5,100 nucleotides of DNA, from NCBI GenBank assembly GCA_025464915.1, contig JAODNF010000001.1:1-5100 (forward strand), read 5' to 3'. The notes beneath the pieces are model-generated. The model did no database searches. It was not told the DNA's origin and worked only from the letters and a program-made list of their open reading frames with translations. Positions 1 through 5,100 of this stretch are shown piece after piece. The first letter of the stretch is position 1. Every line of letters starts with the position of its first letter. Made by a program: the position numbers and the translations under genes. Source of the DNA: Frankiales bacterium (GTDB taxonomy: Bacteria > Actinomycetota > Actinomycetes > Mycobacteriales > SCTD01).

Positions 1-769
1 CGCCGCCGGACACGATGAGCGGGCGCGGCACCCGCCGGGGCAGCCTCGGTGCAGGGGCCGGCAGCACGACCGGCTCGGGCAGCCCGGTCAGCGGCTCGGC
101 GGGGCACGCCTCGAGCAGGGCGGCCGACAGCTCCTCGGCCGACGGCCGGGCGAGGGGGTCGGGATCGAGGGCGCGCTCCAGCGCCGCGACCAGTGGCCGG
201 GGGGCGGTCGCCGGGAGCTCCCCGCCGAGCATCAGCCGGCCGAGGTCACCGAGGGCCCAGACGTCGGCGGACGGCCCCAGCACGCCGGTCGGGTCGAGGC
301 TGGTCGCCGGGTCGTGCAGCGGGTCGAGACCGAGGCCGTCGAGCTTCGGCACGCCCCCGACGTCGAGCAGCACCCTGCTGGCCCGCAGCCGCCGGTGCCG
401 CAGCCCGTGGTCATGCGCCTGGCCCAGGGCCGCCGCCAGCGGCGCGAGAACGGTCACGACCTCGCCGGGCGTGAGGGTGCCGCGCTCGGCGAGCAGCGCC
501 TCCAACGAGCCGCACGCCGCGTGGTCGAGGACGAGCACCTCGTCGCCCTGCGCGCGCGTCACGGTCTTGAGGCGCACCAGGTGCCGCGACCCGAGGGTCC
601 GGACGACGGTCGCCTGACGACGTACCTCCGCGAGCGCGTCGGCCTCGACGTGCGCGAGCCGGCGCAGGACGACGATCTCGGCCCCGCGACGGGCGCGCCA
701 CACCTCACCGGTGGCGCCGTAGCCCAGGAGCTCGAGCACCTCGTGCCCCGGGAGCGTGAAGTCCTGCAT
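1..769 (-). CDS. Ser/Thr protein kinase-like protein, predicted pseudokinase (partial, C-terminus beyond left edge)
   Basis: The first 256 residues of a Hanks-type kinase-fold protein are present; the reading frame is still open at position 1. Seen: a perfect glycine loop GYGATGEVW (residues 16-24), a catalytic-loop remnant HRRLRASRVLL (125-135), KLDGLGL (142-148) where DFG is expected, SADVWALG (167-174) matching the kinase SDVWSLG motif, and ALDPDPLARPSAEEL (200-214) matching the usual end of bacterial kinase domains. The catalytic Asp of HRD is Arg127, the following Lys is Arg129, the metal-binding Asn is Arg132, the DFG Asp is Gly145, and the VAIK Lys appears to be Arg36. A proline-rich linker starts near residue 231 and the window ends at a hydrophobic LIVSGG, possibly the start of a membrane segment. 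From family knowledge, such a domain should not transfer phosphate normally and may act as a binding or scaffold domain. The start at 769 is chosen because the kinase fold begins at once and a TACGGT -10 box lies 7 nt upstream; GTG at 778 is an in-frame alternative. It is divergent from the peptidase gene. Confidence 0.87.
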   Translation of the reverse strand, partial: MQDFTLPGHEVLELLGYGATGEVWRARRGAEIVVLRRLAHVEADALAEVRRQATVVRTLGSRHLVRLKTVTRAQGDEVLVLDHAACGSLEALLAERGTLTPGEVVTVLAPLAAALGQAHDHGLRHRRLRASRVLLDVGGVPKLDGLGLDPLHDPATSLDPTGVLGPSADVWALGDLGRLMLGGELPATAPRPLVAALERALDPDPLARPSAEELSAALLEACPAEPLTGLPEPVVLPAPAPRLPRRVPRPLIVSGG

Positions 770-776
770 GCCCTGC

Positions 777-782
777 ACCGTA
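777..782 (-). promoter_or_regulatory. Predicted -10 box (TACGGT) of the pseudokinase gene
   Basis: On the minus strand TACGGT fits the actinobacterial TANNNT -10 consensus and is followed by exactly 7 nt before the ATG at 769. This is the spacing expected if transcription begins at or next to the start codon (leaderless mRNA). The only purine-rich stretch before the ATG, AGGG, ends 1 nt from it and is too close to act as a Shine-Dalgarno site. No clear -35 hexamer was found. Confidence 0.5.
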
Positions 783-809
783 GGCAAAAGGCGGCGTCGC
801 CCGTTCGCG

Positions 810-818
810 TTGTCCACA
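810..818 (+). promoter_or_regulatory. Candidate DnaA box (TTGTCCACA) in the divergent intergenic region
   Basis: The 9-mer TTGTCCACA is identical to the DnaA box form favoured in high-GC actinobacteria. It lies in the 64-bp gap between two divergent genes. Taking the start codons as transcription starts, it occupies about -24 to -16 for the peptidase gene and -41 to -49 for the kinase-like gene. Only one copy was noticed, so a role in replication initiation is unlikely. A role as a DnaA-responsive regulatory site or titration site is inference. Confidence 0.4.
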
Positions 819-820
819 GG

Positions 821-826
821 TACGGT
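821..826 (+). promoter_or_regulatory. Predicted -10 box (TACGGT) of the peptidase E-like gene
   Basis: TACGGT is followed by 7 nt (CGGCGCC) and then the ATG at 834. Sequence and spacing are identical to those of the oppositely oriented pseudokinase promoter. No Shine-Dalgarno sequence lies between the box and the ATG, so a leaderless transcript is inferred. No good -35 hexamer is visible at 16-18 bp upstream. Confidence 0.52.
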
Positions 827-833
827 CGGCGCC

Positions 834-1547
834 ATGGACCGGTGGATCGTCGGCACGTCGATGGGCTTCACGCAGGGGCGGCGCACGTTCCTGCAGCCGG
901 GTCCGGTCTTCGAGCACCTGGCGTCGCTCCGCGGCGTCCGGGGCCGGGTGCGGATGACCGTCGTCGGCACCGCGAGCGGCGACGCGGACCTGTGGGGCTG
1001 GCGGGTGCACGAGGCGTTCTACGGCACCCGGTTCGACGTGACCGTCCTCAAGCTGATGCCGATGCCGAACCTCGAGGACCCGCGGCAGGCGCTGCTCGAC
1101 TCCGACGTCGTCTGGGTCGGCGGCGGCTCGGTCGCGGGCCTGCTGGCCCTCTGGGAGCTGCACGGGATCGGAAAGGCGATGCGCGAGGCGTGGGAGGCAG
1201 GCGTCGTCCTCGGTGGCGTCTCCGCCGGGGCGCTGTGCTGGCACGTCGGCGGGACGACCGACAGCTTCGGGCCGGACCTGCGCCCGGTCACCAACGGCCT
1301 GGCGCTGCTCCCCTACGGGTGCGGCGTCCACTACGACAGCGAGGCCCAGCGCCGACCGCTGCTGCACCAGCTGGTCGCCGGCGGGACGCTCCCGACGAGC
1401 TTCGCCACCGACGACGGCTGCGGCATCGTCTACCGCGGCACCGAGGTGCACGAGGTGATCGCCGACCGCGACGGCGCGCAGGCCTACCGGGTCGAGCTGG
1501 TCGACGGCGAGGTCAGGGAGACGGCTCTGCCGGCGCGCCGCCTCTAG
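834..1547 (+). CDS. Peptidase E-like serine peptidase (family S51)
   Basis: Encodes 237 residues, close to the length of PepE-type dipeptidases (about 230). This family has a class I glutamine-amidotransferase-like fold with a Ser-His-acid catalytic triad; its members include alpha-aspartyl dipeptidase and cyanophycinase. Seen: a strand and turn VVWVGGGSVAG (92-102), corresponding to the family's GGGNT region, then the nucleophile elbow GGVSAGA with Ser130, a probable catalytic His166 in GCGVHYD, and an acidic pair Asp193-Asp194 in ATDDGCGI where the third triad member is expected. The Ser-to-His spacing of 36 is close to that of enterobacterial PepE. There is no signal peptide, so it is likely cytoplasmic. 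Substrate is not readable: Asp-X dipeptides are the best guess, and cyanophycin breakdown is less likely at this size. An in-frame extension to ATG 756 or 768 would run into the divergent gene and lacks the family sequence, so ATG 834 is used. The 3' end overlaps the convergent MMPL gene by 35 bp. Confidence 0.87.
   Translation: MDRWIVGTSMGFTQGRRTFLQPGPVFEHLASLRGVRGRVRMTVVGTASGDADLWGWRVHEAFYGTRFDVTVLKLMPMPNLEDPRQALLDSDVVWVGGGSVAGLLALWELHGIGKAMREAWEAGVVLGGVSAGALCWHVGGTTDSFGPDLRPVTNGLALLPYGCGVHYDSEAQRRPLLHQLVAGGTLPTSFATDDGCGIVYRGTEVHEVIADRDGAQAYRVELVDGEVRETALPARRL
1513..1547. other. 35-bp coding overlap of two convergent 3' ends
   Basis: The plus-strand peptidase gene ends with TAG at 1545-1547 and the minus-strand MMPL gene ends with TGA at 1515-1513. 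The last 11 or so codons of both genes share the same DNA. There is no space for an intrinsic terminator between them, so the two mRNAs must have complementary 3' ends or be terminated inside the opposite gene. Confidence 0.85.
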
Positions 1548-3621
1548 CCAGCGCGGACGGCCACCACATCCGGTCACCGAGCTTGAGCACGATCGCGGGG
1601 ACGAGAAGCGACCTGACGACGAAGGTGTCGAGGATGACGCCGAACGAGACAGCGAAGCCGATCTCGGCGAGGAACACCAGTGGCAGCGTCCCGAGGGCGG
1701 CGAACGTCGCCGCCAGCACGACACCGGCGCTCGTGATGACGCCGCCGGTGACCGTCAGCCCGCGCAGCATGCCGTCGTGGGTGCCGTGCTTCGGGACCTC
1801 CTCGCGCACCCGGCTGATGAGGAAGATGTTGTAGTCGACGCCGAGCGCCACGAGGAAGACGAACGCGAAGAGCGGGAACGAGGCGTCCGACCCGGCGAAG
1901 CCGAAGACGTGGGTGAAGAAGAAGGCGCACGTGCCCAGCGTCGCGGCATAGCTGAGGATGACCGTGACGATCAGCACCAGCGGCGCCACGAGGGCCCGCA
2001 GCAGGATCGCCAGCACGATCAGGATGAGGAGGAGCACGATCGGGATGATCAGCCGGTTGTCCCGCTTGGACGACTCGTGGATGTCGAGCCGGATCGCCGG
2101 GAAGCCGCCGACCAGCACGGCCTTGCTGGCCCCGTCGATCTCGCTGCGGATCCGCTTGACGACGTCGAGGGCCTCGTTGGAGTTCGCGTCGACGGCCAGG
2201 GTCGCGACGAGCAGGACGTCGCCGCCACGCACGAGCGGTGCCGTGGAGACGCCGTCGGTGAAGGGGAAGACGGACGCCACGTCCTTGTCCGCGCCGAGGA
2301 TCTCCGTCGCCTTCCCCACGGCCGCCGTCGGCACGATCAGCTGGACCGGCGTGCCGCTGCCGGCCGGGAAGTGCTTGGCCTGGTGCTCCAGCCCGATGAC
2401 CGACTGCGGCCGGCTGGTGAGCGCCTTGTCCTGCGGCAGGCCGCCGCTCTTGAGCCCGGTCGCTCCGATCGCGAGCACCAGCAGGATCACGACGGTGCCC
2501 GCTCCGAACAGCGCGCTGTGCGAGTCGAGCCGGTCGGCGAGGCGCGACCAGATGCCCTCGTGCACCGGGTCCTCGCCGTCGAGGTGGGGGATGCGGGGCC
2601 AGAACAGCCAGCGACCGAGCAGCAGGCCGCCGGGCAGGAACACGAGCATGACGAAGGCGGAGCAGGCGACGCCCAGGGCGCCGACCGGGCCGAGGCTCTT
2701 GTTGCTGTTGAGCTCGCTGAACAGCAGGCAGAGCAGCGCGAGCATGACGGTCGCGGCGGAGGCGAGGATTGCCGGCAGGGCTGCGCGCCAGGCGACCTTC
2801 ATCGCGTCCCAGGTGGAGCCGTGGCGGTGCAGCTCCTCCCGGTAGCGCGCGATGAGCAGGAGCGCGTAGTCCGTCGCGGCCCCGAAGGTGAGCACGGGCA
2901 GGATGCCGTCGCTCTGGCCGTTCACCTCGAGGGTTCCGGTCTTCGCCAGCAGGTAGAGGATGCCGCTCGCCATCGTGAAGGCGAGGCCGGCACCCAGCAC
3001 CGGCAGGACCCACAGGACCGGGCTCCGGTAGACGACGAGCAGGATGAGGATGACGATGACGCCGGTGACGAGCAGCAGCGTCCCGTTGATCGAGCCGAAC
3101 ACCTCGAACAGGTCGGACGAGATGCCGCCCAGGCCGGTCACGTAGACCTTGAGGCCCGCCGGCCGCCCGGGGGCGTCCAGCAGCTGCCGCAGGTCCTTGA
3201 CGTTCTGGATGAAGACCTTGTTGTCCTTCCCGTCGAACGGGAGCGTCAGCTGCAGCGCCTTGCCGTCCCTGCTCTTCACCGGCGGCGTCGGCTGCCCGTC
3301 GAGCCAGTCGGCGTGCTTGCGCACGGCGGTGAGGTCCGCGAGCGCGCGCTGCTCGTCGGCGGGGGTCACCCCCGAGTCGCGCTCGTAGAGCACCACCGTC
3401 GGGGTGTCCTCGGCGGGCAGGAACGCCTTCGACGCGTTCAGGGCCTTCGTCGCCTCGGCGTTCGCCGGCAGGAAGGACGCGTTGGTGTTCTTCTCCTGGT
3501 CGGTGAGCTTGCCGGCGAGCGAGCCGAAGCCGCCCCCGACGATGACGAGGAACACGATCACGAGGGCCAGGGCGCGCGGCCACACGTCGGTCTTCTCGAC
3601 CTCGTCGGGGGGAACGTTCAT
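1513..3621 (-). CDS. MMPL family (RND superfamily) membrane transporter
   Basis: Complete 702-residue inner-membrane transporter with the two-repeat MMPL layout. Predicted segments: TM1 about 17-36, extracytoplasmic domain 37-178, TM2-TM6 about 181-340, cytoplasmic linker 341-369, TM7 about 370-390, second extracytoplasmic domain 391-522, TM8-TM12 about 523-680. Each half carries the Asp-Tyr pair used for proton relay in MmpL proteins: Asp251-Tyr252 in FGAATDYALLLIARYREEL and Asp596-Tyr597 in ALGVDYNIFLISRVREE; the similarity of these stretches shows the internal duplication. Family members export lipids, fatty-acid derivatives or drugs using the proton gradient. The substrate here is not evident, and no lipid-synthesis gene is adjacent. 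The start at 3621 gives a short charged N-terminus before TM1 and has a TAGGTT box 7 nt upstream. An in-frame ATG at 3666 would overlap lipB and add 15 residues of no known type. It is divergent from lipB by 37 bp and convergent with the peptidase gene. Confidence 0.95.
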   Translation of the reverse strand: MNVPPDEVEKTDVWPRALALVIVFLVIVGGGFGSLAGKLTDQEKNTNASFLPANAEATKALNASKAFLPAEDTPTVVLYERDSGVTPADEQRALADLTAVRKHADWLDGQPTPPVKSRDGKALQLTLPFDGKDNKVFIQNVKDLRQLLDAPGRPAGLKVYVTGLGGISSDLFEVFGSINGTLLLVTGVIVILILLVVYRSPVLWVLPVLGAGLAFTMASGILYLLAKTGTLEVNGQSDGILPVLTFGAATDYALLLIARYREELHRHGSTWDAMKVAWRAALPAILASAATVMLALLCLLFSELNSNKSLGPVGALGVACSAFVMLVFLPGGLLLGRWLFWPRIPHLDGEDPVHEGIWSRLADRLDSHSALFGAGTVVILLVLAIGATGLKSGGLPQDKALTSRPQSVIGLEHQAKHFPAGSGTPVQLIVPTAAVGKATEILGADKDVASVFPFTDGVSTAPLVRGGDVLLVATLAVDANSNEALDVVKRIRSEIDGASKAVLVGGFPAIRLDIHESSKRDNRLIIPIVLLLILIVLAILLRALVAPLVLIVTVILSYAATLGTCAFFFTHVFGFAGSDASFPLFAFVFLVALGVDYNIFLISRVREEVPKHGTHDGMLRGLTVTGGVITSAGVVLAATFAALGTLPLVFLAEIGFAVSFGVILDTFVVRSLLVPAIVLKLGDRMWWPSALARGGAPAEPSP

Positions 3622-3628
3622 GCGCTGC

Positions 3629-3634
3629 AACCTA
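3629..3634 (-). promoter_or_regulatory. Predicted -10 box (TAGGTT) of the MMPL gene
   Basis: On the minus strand TAGGTT is followed by 7 nt (GCAGCGC) and the ATG at 3621. It fits TANNNT and leaderless spacing. The AGG within it is about 10 nt from the ATG, too weak and distant to be a good Shine-Dalgarno site. Any -35 element would lie at about 3651-3658, across the lipB -10 and transcription start. Confidence 0.52.
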
Positions 3635-3646
3635 TCGACGCGGACG

Positions 3647-3652
3647 TAGGCT
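3647..3652 (+). promoter_or_regulatory. Predicted -10 box (TAGGCT) of lipB
   Basis: TAGGCT is followed by 6 nt (GACCGG) and the GTG start at 3659, so transcription is expected to begin at or near the start codon. There is no Shine-Dalgarno sequence. It is separated by only 12 bp from the oppositely oriented MMPL -10 box, giving a CCTA-N12-TAGG inverted arrangement centred between the two genes. Confidence 0.52.
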
Positions 3653-3658
3653 GACCGG

Positions 3659-4300
3659 GTGGACATCCGTCACGTCGGTCACATGCCGTACGACGACGCA
3701 TGGGCGCTCCAGCAGGAGCTGCACGAGGCCGTGGCAGACGGCACGCAGGGCGACCTGGTGCTGCTGCTCGAGCACGAACCGGTCTACACCGCCGGCAAGC
3801 GCACCGAGCCGTGGGAGCGGCCGACCGACGGCTCGCGGGTCGTCGACGTCGACCGCGGCGGCAAGATCACCTGGCACGGACCTGGCCAGGTCACCGGCTA
3901 CCCGATCGTCCGGCTGACCGACCCCGTCGACGTGGTCGCCTACGTCCGGCGGCTCGAGCAGGTCCTCATCGACGTGTGCGCCGACCTGGGCCTGACGACG
4001 TCGAGGGTCGAGGGCCGTTCAGGCGTCTGGACGACGGACGGTCAGCGCAAGCTCGGCGCGATCGGCATCCGGGTCGCGCGCGGCGTGACGATGCACGGCT
4101 TCGCCCTCAACGTCGACAACAGTCTGGCCGCCTACGACGCCGTCGTCGCCTGCGGCATCGCCGATGCGGGCGTCACGACGCTCTCGAAGGAGCTCGAGCG
4201 GCACGTGACCGTCGCCGAGGTGCTCCCCCTGCTCGACACCCACCTCCCGGAGCTGCTGTGCCACCTCGACCGGACTGCGACGTCTGCGGCTTCCGGCTAA
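3659..4300 (+). CDS. lipB: Octanoyltransferase LipB (lipoate biosynthesis)
   Basis: Encodes 213 residues, normal for LipB. The enzyme moves an octanoyl group from octanoyl-ACP to a lysine of lipoyl domains (pyruvate and 2-oxoglutarate dehydrogenase E2, glycine cleavage H protein) in the cytoplasm; LipA then inserts sulphur. Seen in order: LLLEHEPVYTAGKRT (35-49), the signature RGGKITWHGPGQVTGYP (66-82), GRSGVW (119-124), KLGAIGIRVARGVTMHGFAL (131-150) and VACGI (163-167). The catalytic Lys and Cys of the family correspond to Lys131 and Cys165, both present, so the enzyme should be active. GTG at 3659 is chosen because the first eight residues belong to the conserved N-terminal strand and a later ATG at 3683 would remove it. 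The gene usually next to it, lipA, is not within the roughly 800 bp visible downstream; a dienelactone-hydrolase-like gene follows after 121 bp with its own promoter. Confidence 0.96.
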   Translation: MDIRHVGHMPYDDAWALQQELHEAVADGTQGDLVLLLEHEPVYTAGKRTEPWERPTDGSRVVDVDRGGKITWHGPGQVTGYPIVRLTDPVDVVAYVRRLEQVLIDVCADLGLTTSRVEGRSGVWTTDGQRKLGAIGIRVARGVTMHGFALNVDNSLAAYDAVVACGIADAGVTTLSKELERHVTVAEVLPLLDTHLPELLCHLDRTATSAASG

Positions 4301-4421
4301 GCCTCTGGACCGACCAGGACCTCGAGCGCACCCGGGCCGGAGCCGCCTCTACGCCGCTGTCCTGAGCCGGTGCGGTGTCGGTGGGCGACGCGGTGATCAT
4401 CGAGCCCTAGGGTCCTTGCTC
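4301..4421. other. Intergenic region between lipB and the hydrolase gene
   Basis: These 121 bp hold no convincing reading frame. A small hairpin (CTGG at 4305-4308 pairing with CCAG at 4314-4317) lies just after the lipB stop, but it is short and lacks a T-run, so it is not called a terminator. A TGATCA palindrome (4394-4399) and an 8-bp CCCTAGGG palindrome (4405-4412) precede the next gene, the latter overlapping its -10 box. Confidence 0.6.
4408..4413 (+). promoter_or_regulatory. Predicted -10 box (TAGGGT) of the hydrolase gene
   Basis: TAGGGT fits TANNNT and is followed by 8 nt and the ATG at 4422, one base longer than the spacing in the other leaderless candidates here. The AGGG in the box is about 10 nt from the ATG and could be a weak Shine-Dalgarno site instead. 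The separate promoter suggests the gene need not be co-transcribed with lipB. Confidence 0.42.
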
Positions 4422-5100
4422 ATGAGCAGACTGGCGGGCTGGGACGAGAGCGTGTTCGAGGCGGAGGGCCGGGGCTACCCGGTGTTCCGCAGGGGCACCG
4501 GTCCCGGGGTGATCGTCATCCACGAGATCCCCGGCATCACGCCCAAGGTGCAGCACTTCGCCGAGGAGGTCGTCGACGCCGGCTTCACGGTGGTGATGCC
4601 CTCGTTGTTCGGGAAGGTCGGCGTCCCGATGTCCGGCGCCTACGTGGCGAAGTCGCTCGCCCAGGTGTGCATCTCCAAGGAGTTCACGGCGATGGCGACG
4701 AACAGGACGTCCCACATCGCGTCGTGGACCCGCGCCCTGGCCGCCTCGCTCCACGAGGAGCTCGGCGGCCCGGGGGTCGGCGCCCTCGGCATGTGCTTCA
4801 CCGGCGGTTTCGCCCTGGCGATGATGGTCGACACCTCCGTCGCCGCGCCCGTGCTCGCGCAGCCCTCGGCTCCCTTCGCCGTGAGCCCCGCTCGCTCACG
4901 AGACCTGAACCTGAGCCCCACGGACCTCGCCGCCGTCAAGCAGCGCGCCGCCGCTGGGTGCCAGGTGCTCGGACTGCGGTACAAGCAGGACCCGGCCGTC
5001 GGCAAGCGCTTCGAGACCCTCACCAGTGAGATCGGCGACGCCTTCATCCGCGTCGAGTTCGAGGGCCGCAAGCACTCCACCCTCACGGTGCACCGGCAGC
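4422..5100 (+). CDS. Dienelactone hydrolase family protein (partial, C-terminus beyond right edge)
   Basis: An alpha/beta-hydrolase of the dienelactone hydrolase family; 226 residues are visible with no stop before the window ends. Seen: VIVIHEIPGI (31-39) with Glu35, which in this family contacts the nucleophile; the nucleophile elbow GALGMCFTGG (120-129) with Cys125 in place of the usual Ser, as in true dienelactone hydrolases; GLRYKQDPA (184-192) with Asp190 as probable acid; and RKHSTLTVH (216-224) with His218 as probable catalytic His. All triad members are therefore present and only a short C-terminal helix should be missing. There is no signal peptide, so it is likely cytoplasmic. The classical reaction is hydrolysis of dienelactones in chloroaromatic breakdown, but most homologues have unknown ester or lactone substrates, and nothing here points to aromatic degradation. 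The ATG at 4422 is preferred; TTG at 4416 is an in-frame alternative. Confidence 0.92.
   Translation, partial: MSRLAGWDESVFEAEGRGYPVFRRGTGPGVIVIHEIPGITPKVQHFAEEVVDAGFTVVMPSLFGKVGVPMSGAYVAKSLAQVCISKEFTAMATNRTSHIASWTRALAASLHEELGGPGVGALGMCFTGGFALAMMVDTSVAAPVLAQPSAPFAVSPARSRDLNLSPTDLAAVKQRAAAGCQVLGLRYKQDPAVGKRFETLTSEIGDAFIRVEFEGRKHSTLTVHRQ

Noticed and set aside
756..833. Upstream in-frame start for the peptidase gene
   Set aside because: The extra residues overlap the start of the divergent kinase-like gene, include the promoter region and do not resemble family N-termini.
705..1724. Minus-strand 339-codon frame opposite the peptidase gene
   Set aside because: Spans the divergent promoters and the MMPL 3' end; no domain is recognisable, and the plus strand carries the catalytic motifs of a peptidase.
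314..1834. Plus-strand open frame of 506 codons spanning three genes
   Set aside because: It crosses the divergent promoter region and overlaps the pseudokinase, peptidase and MMPL genes in other frames. The product is Arg/Gly/Ala-rich without motifs, typical of spurious frames in high-GC DNA.
1574..3583. Minus-strand 669-codon frame inside the MMPL gene
   Set aside because: Arg/Ala/Pro-rich shifted-frame shadow of the MMPL gene with no hydrophobic segments or motifs.
1777..3654. Long plus-strand open frame (625 codons) antisense to the MMPL gene
   Set aside because: Its translation is low-complexity, rich in Arg, Asp, Glu, Gly and Gln, with no recognisable domain. It mirrors the codon bias of the MMPL gene, which has clear motifs and membrane segments.
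3619..3666. Upstream in-frame ATG (3666) for the MMPL gene
   Set aside because: It would overlap the lipB start and add 15 residues across the lipB promoter. The ATG at 3621 has a better placed -10 box and a normal N-terminus.
4305..4317. Hairpin after the lipB stop as an intrinsic terminator
   Set aside because: The stem is only 4 bp with a 5-nt loop and no T-run follows.
4407..5093. Minus-strand open frames opposite the hydrolase gene
   Set aside because: The plus-strand frame has a full Cys-Asp-His hydrolase signature. The opposing frames have no motifs and one another's overlaps are incompatible.
1..5100. CRISPR arrays, insertion sequences, tRNA genes, riboswitches or mobile-element ends
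   Set aside because: No spaced direct repeats, transposase motifs, tRNA-like cloverleafs or terminal inverted repeats were seen on either strand by eye.

Overview
The window is GC-rich, gene-dense bacterial DNA. Its contents (a PASTA/Hanks-type kinase-like protein, an MMPL transporter, an actinobacterial-style LipB, and GTG and ATG starts without Shine-Dalgarno sites) point to a high-GC actinobacterium. I cannot name the genus from sequence alone.

Layout, left to right: (1) positions 1-769, minus strand, the N-terminal part of a Ser/Thr-kinase-like protein that runs off the left edge and has lost its catalytic residues (a predicted pseudokinase); (2) 834-1547, plus strand, a peptidase E-like serine peptidase of family S51; (3) 1513-3621, minus strand, a complete 702-residue MMPL/RND-type membrane transporter whose 3' end overlaps the peptidase 3' end by 35 bp; (4) 3659-4300, plus strand, lipB, the octanoyltransferase of lipoate synthesis; (5) 4422-5100, plus strand, a dienelactone-hydrolase-family protein that runs off the right edge. 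Two intergenic regions are divergent promoter regions (770-833 and 3622-3658). The third, 4301-4421, holds the promoter of the last gene and no convincing terminator.

The genes do not form an obvious pathway or a recognisable defence, mobile or biosynthetic system. Most are housekeeping or stand-alone functions, each with its own promoter. The most consistent signal is regulatory: all five start codons have a TANNNT -10-like hexamer ending 6-8 nt upstream and no properly spaced Shine-Dalgarno site, which suggests leaderless transcripts. In the first divergent region the two -10 hexamers are identical mirror images (TACGGT), and a perfect actinobacterial-type DnaA box (TTGTCCACA) lies between them. 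In the second, two promoters are packed back to back in 37 bp. The other point worth attention is the pseudokinase, whose catalytic loop has its key residues replaced mostly by arginine. I see no clear evidence of a previously undescribed system.
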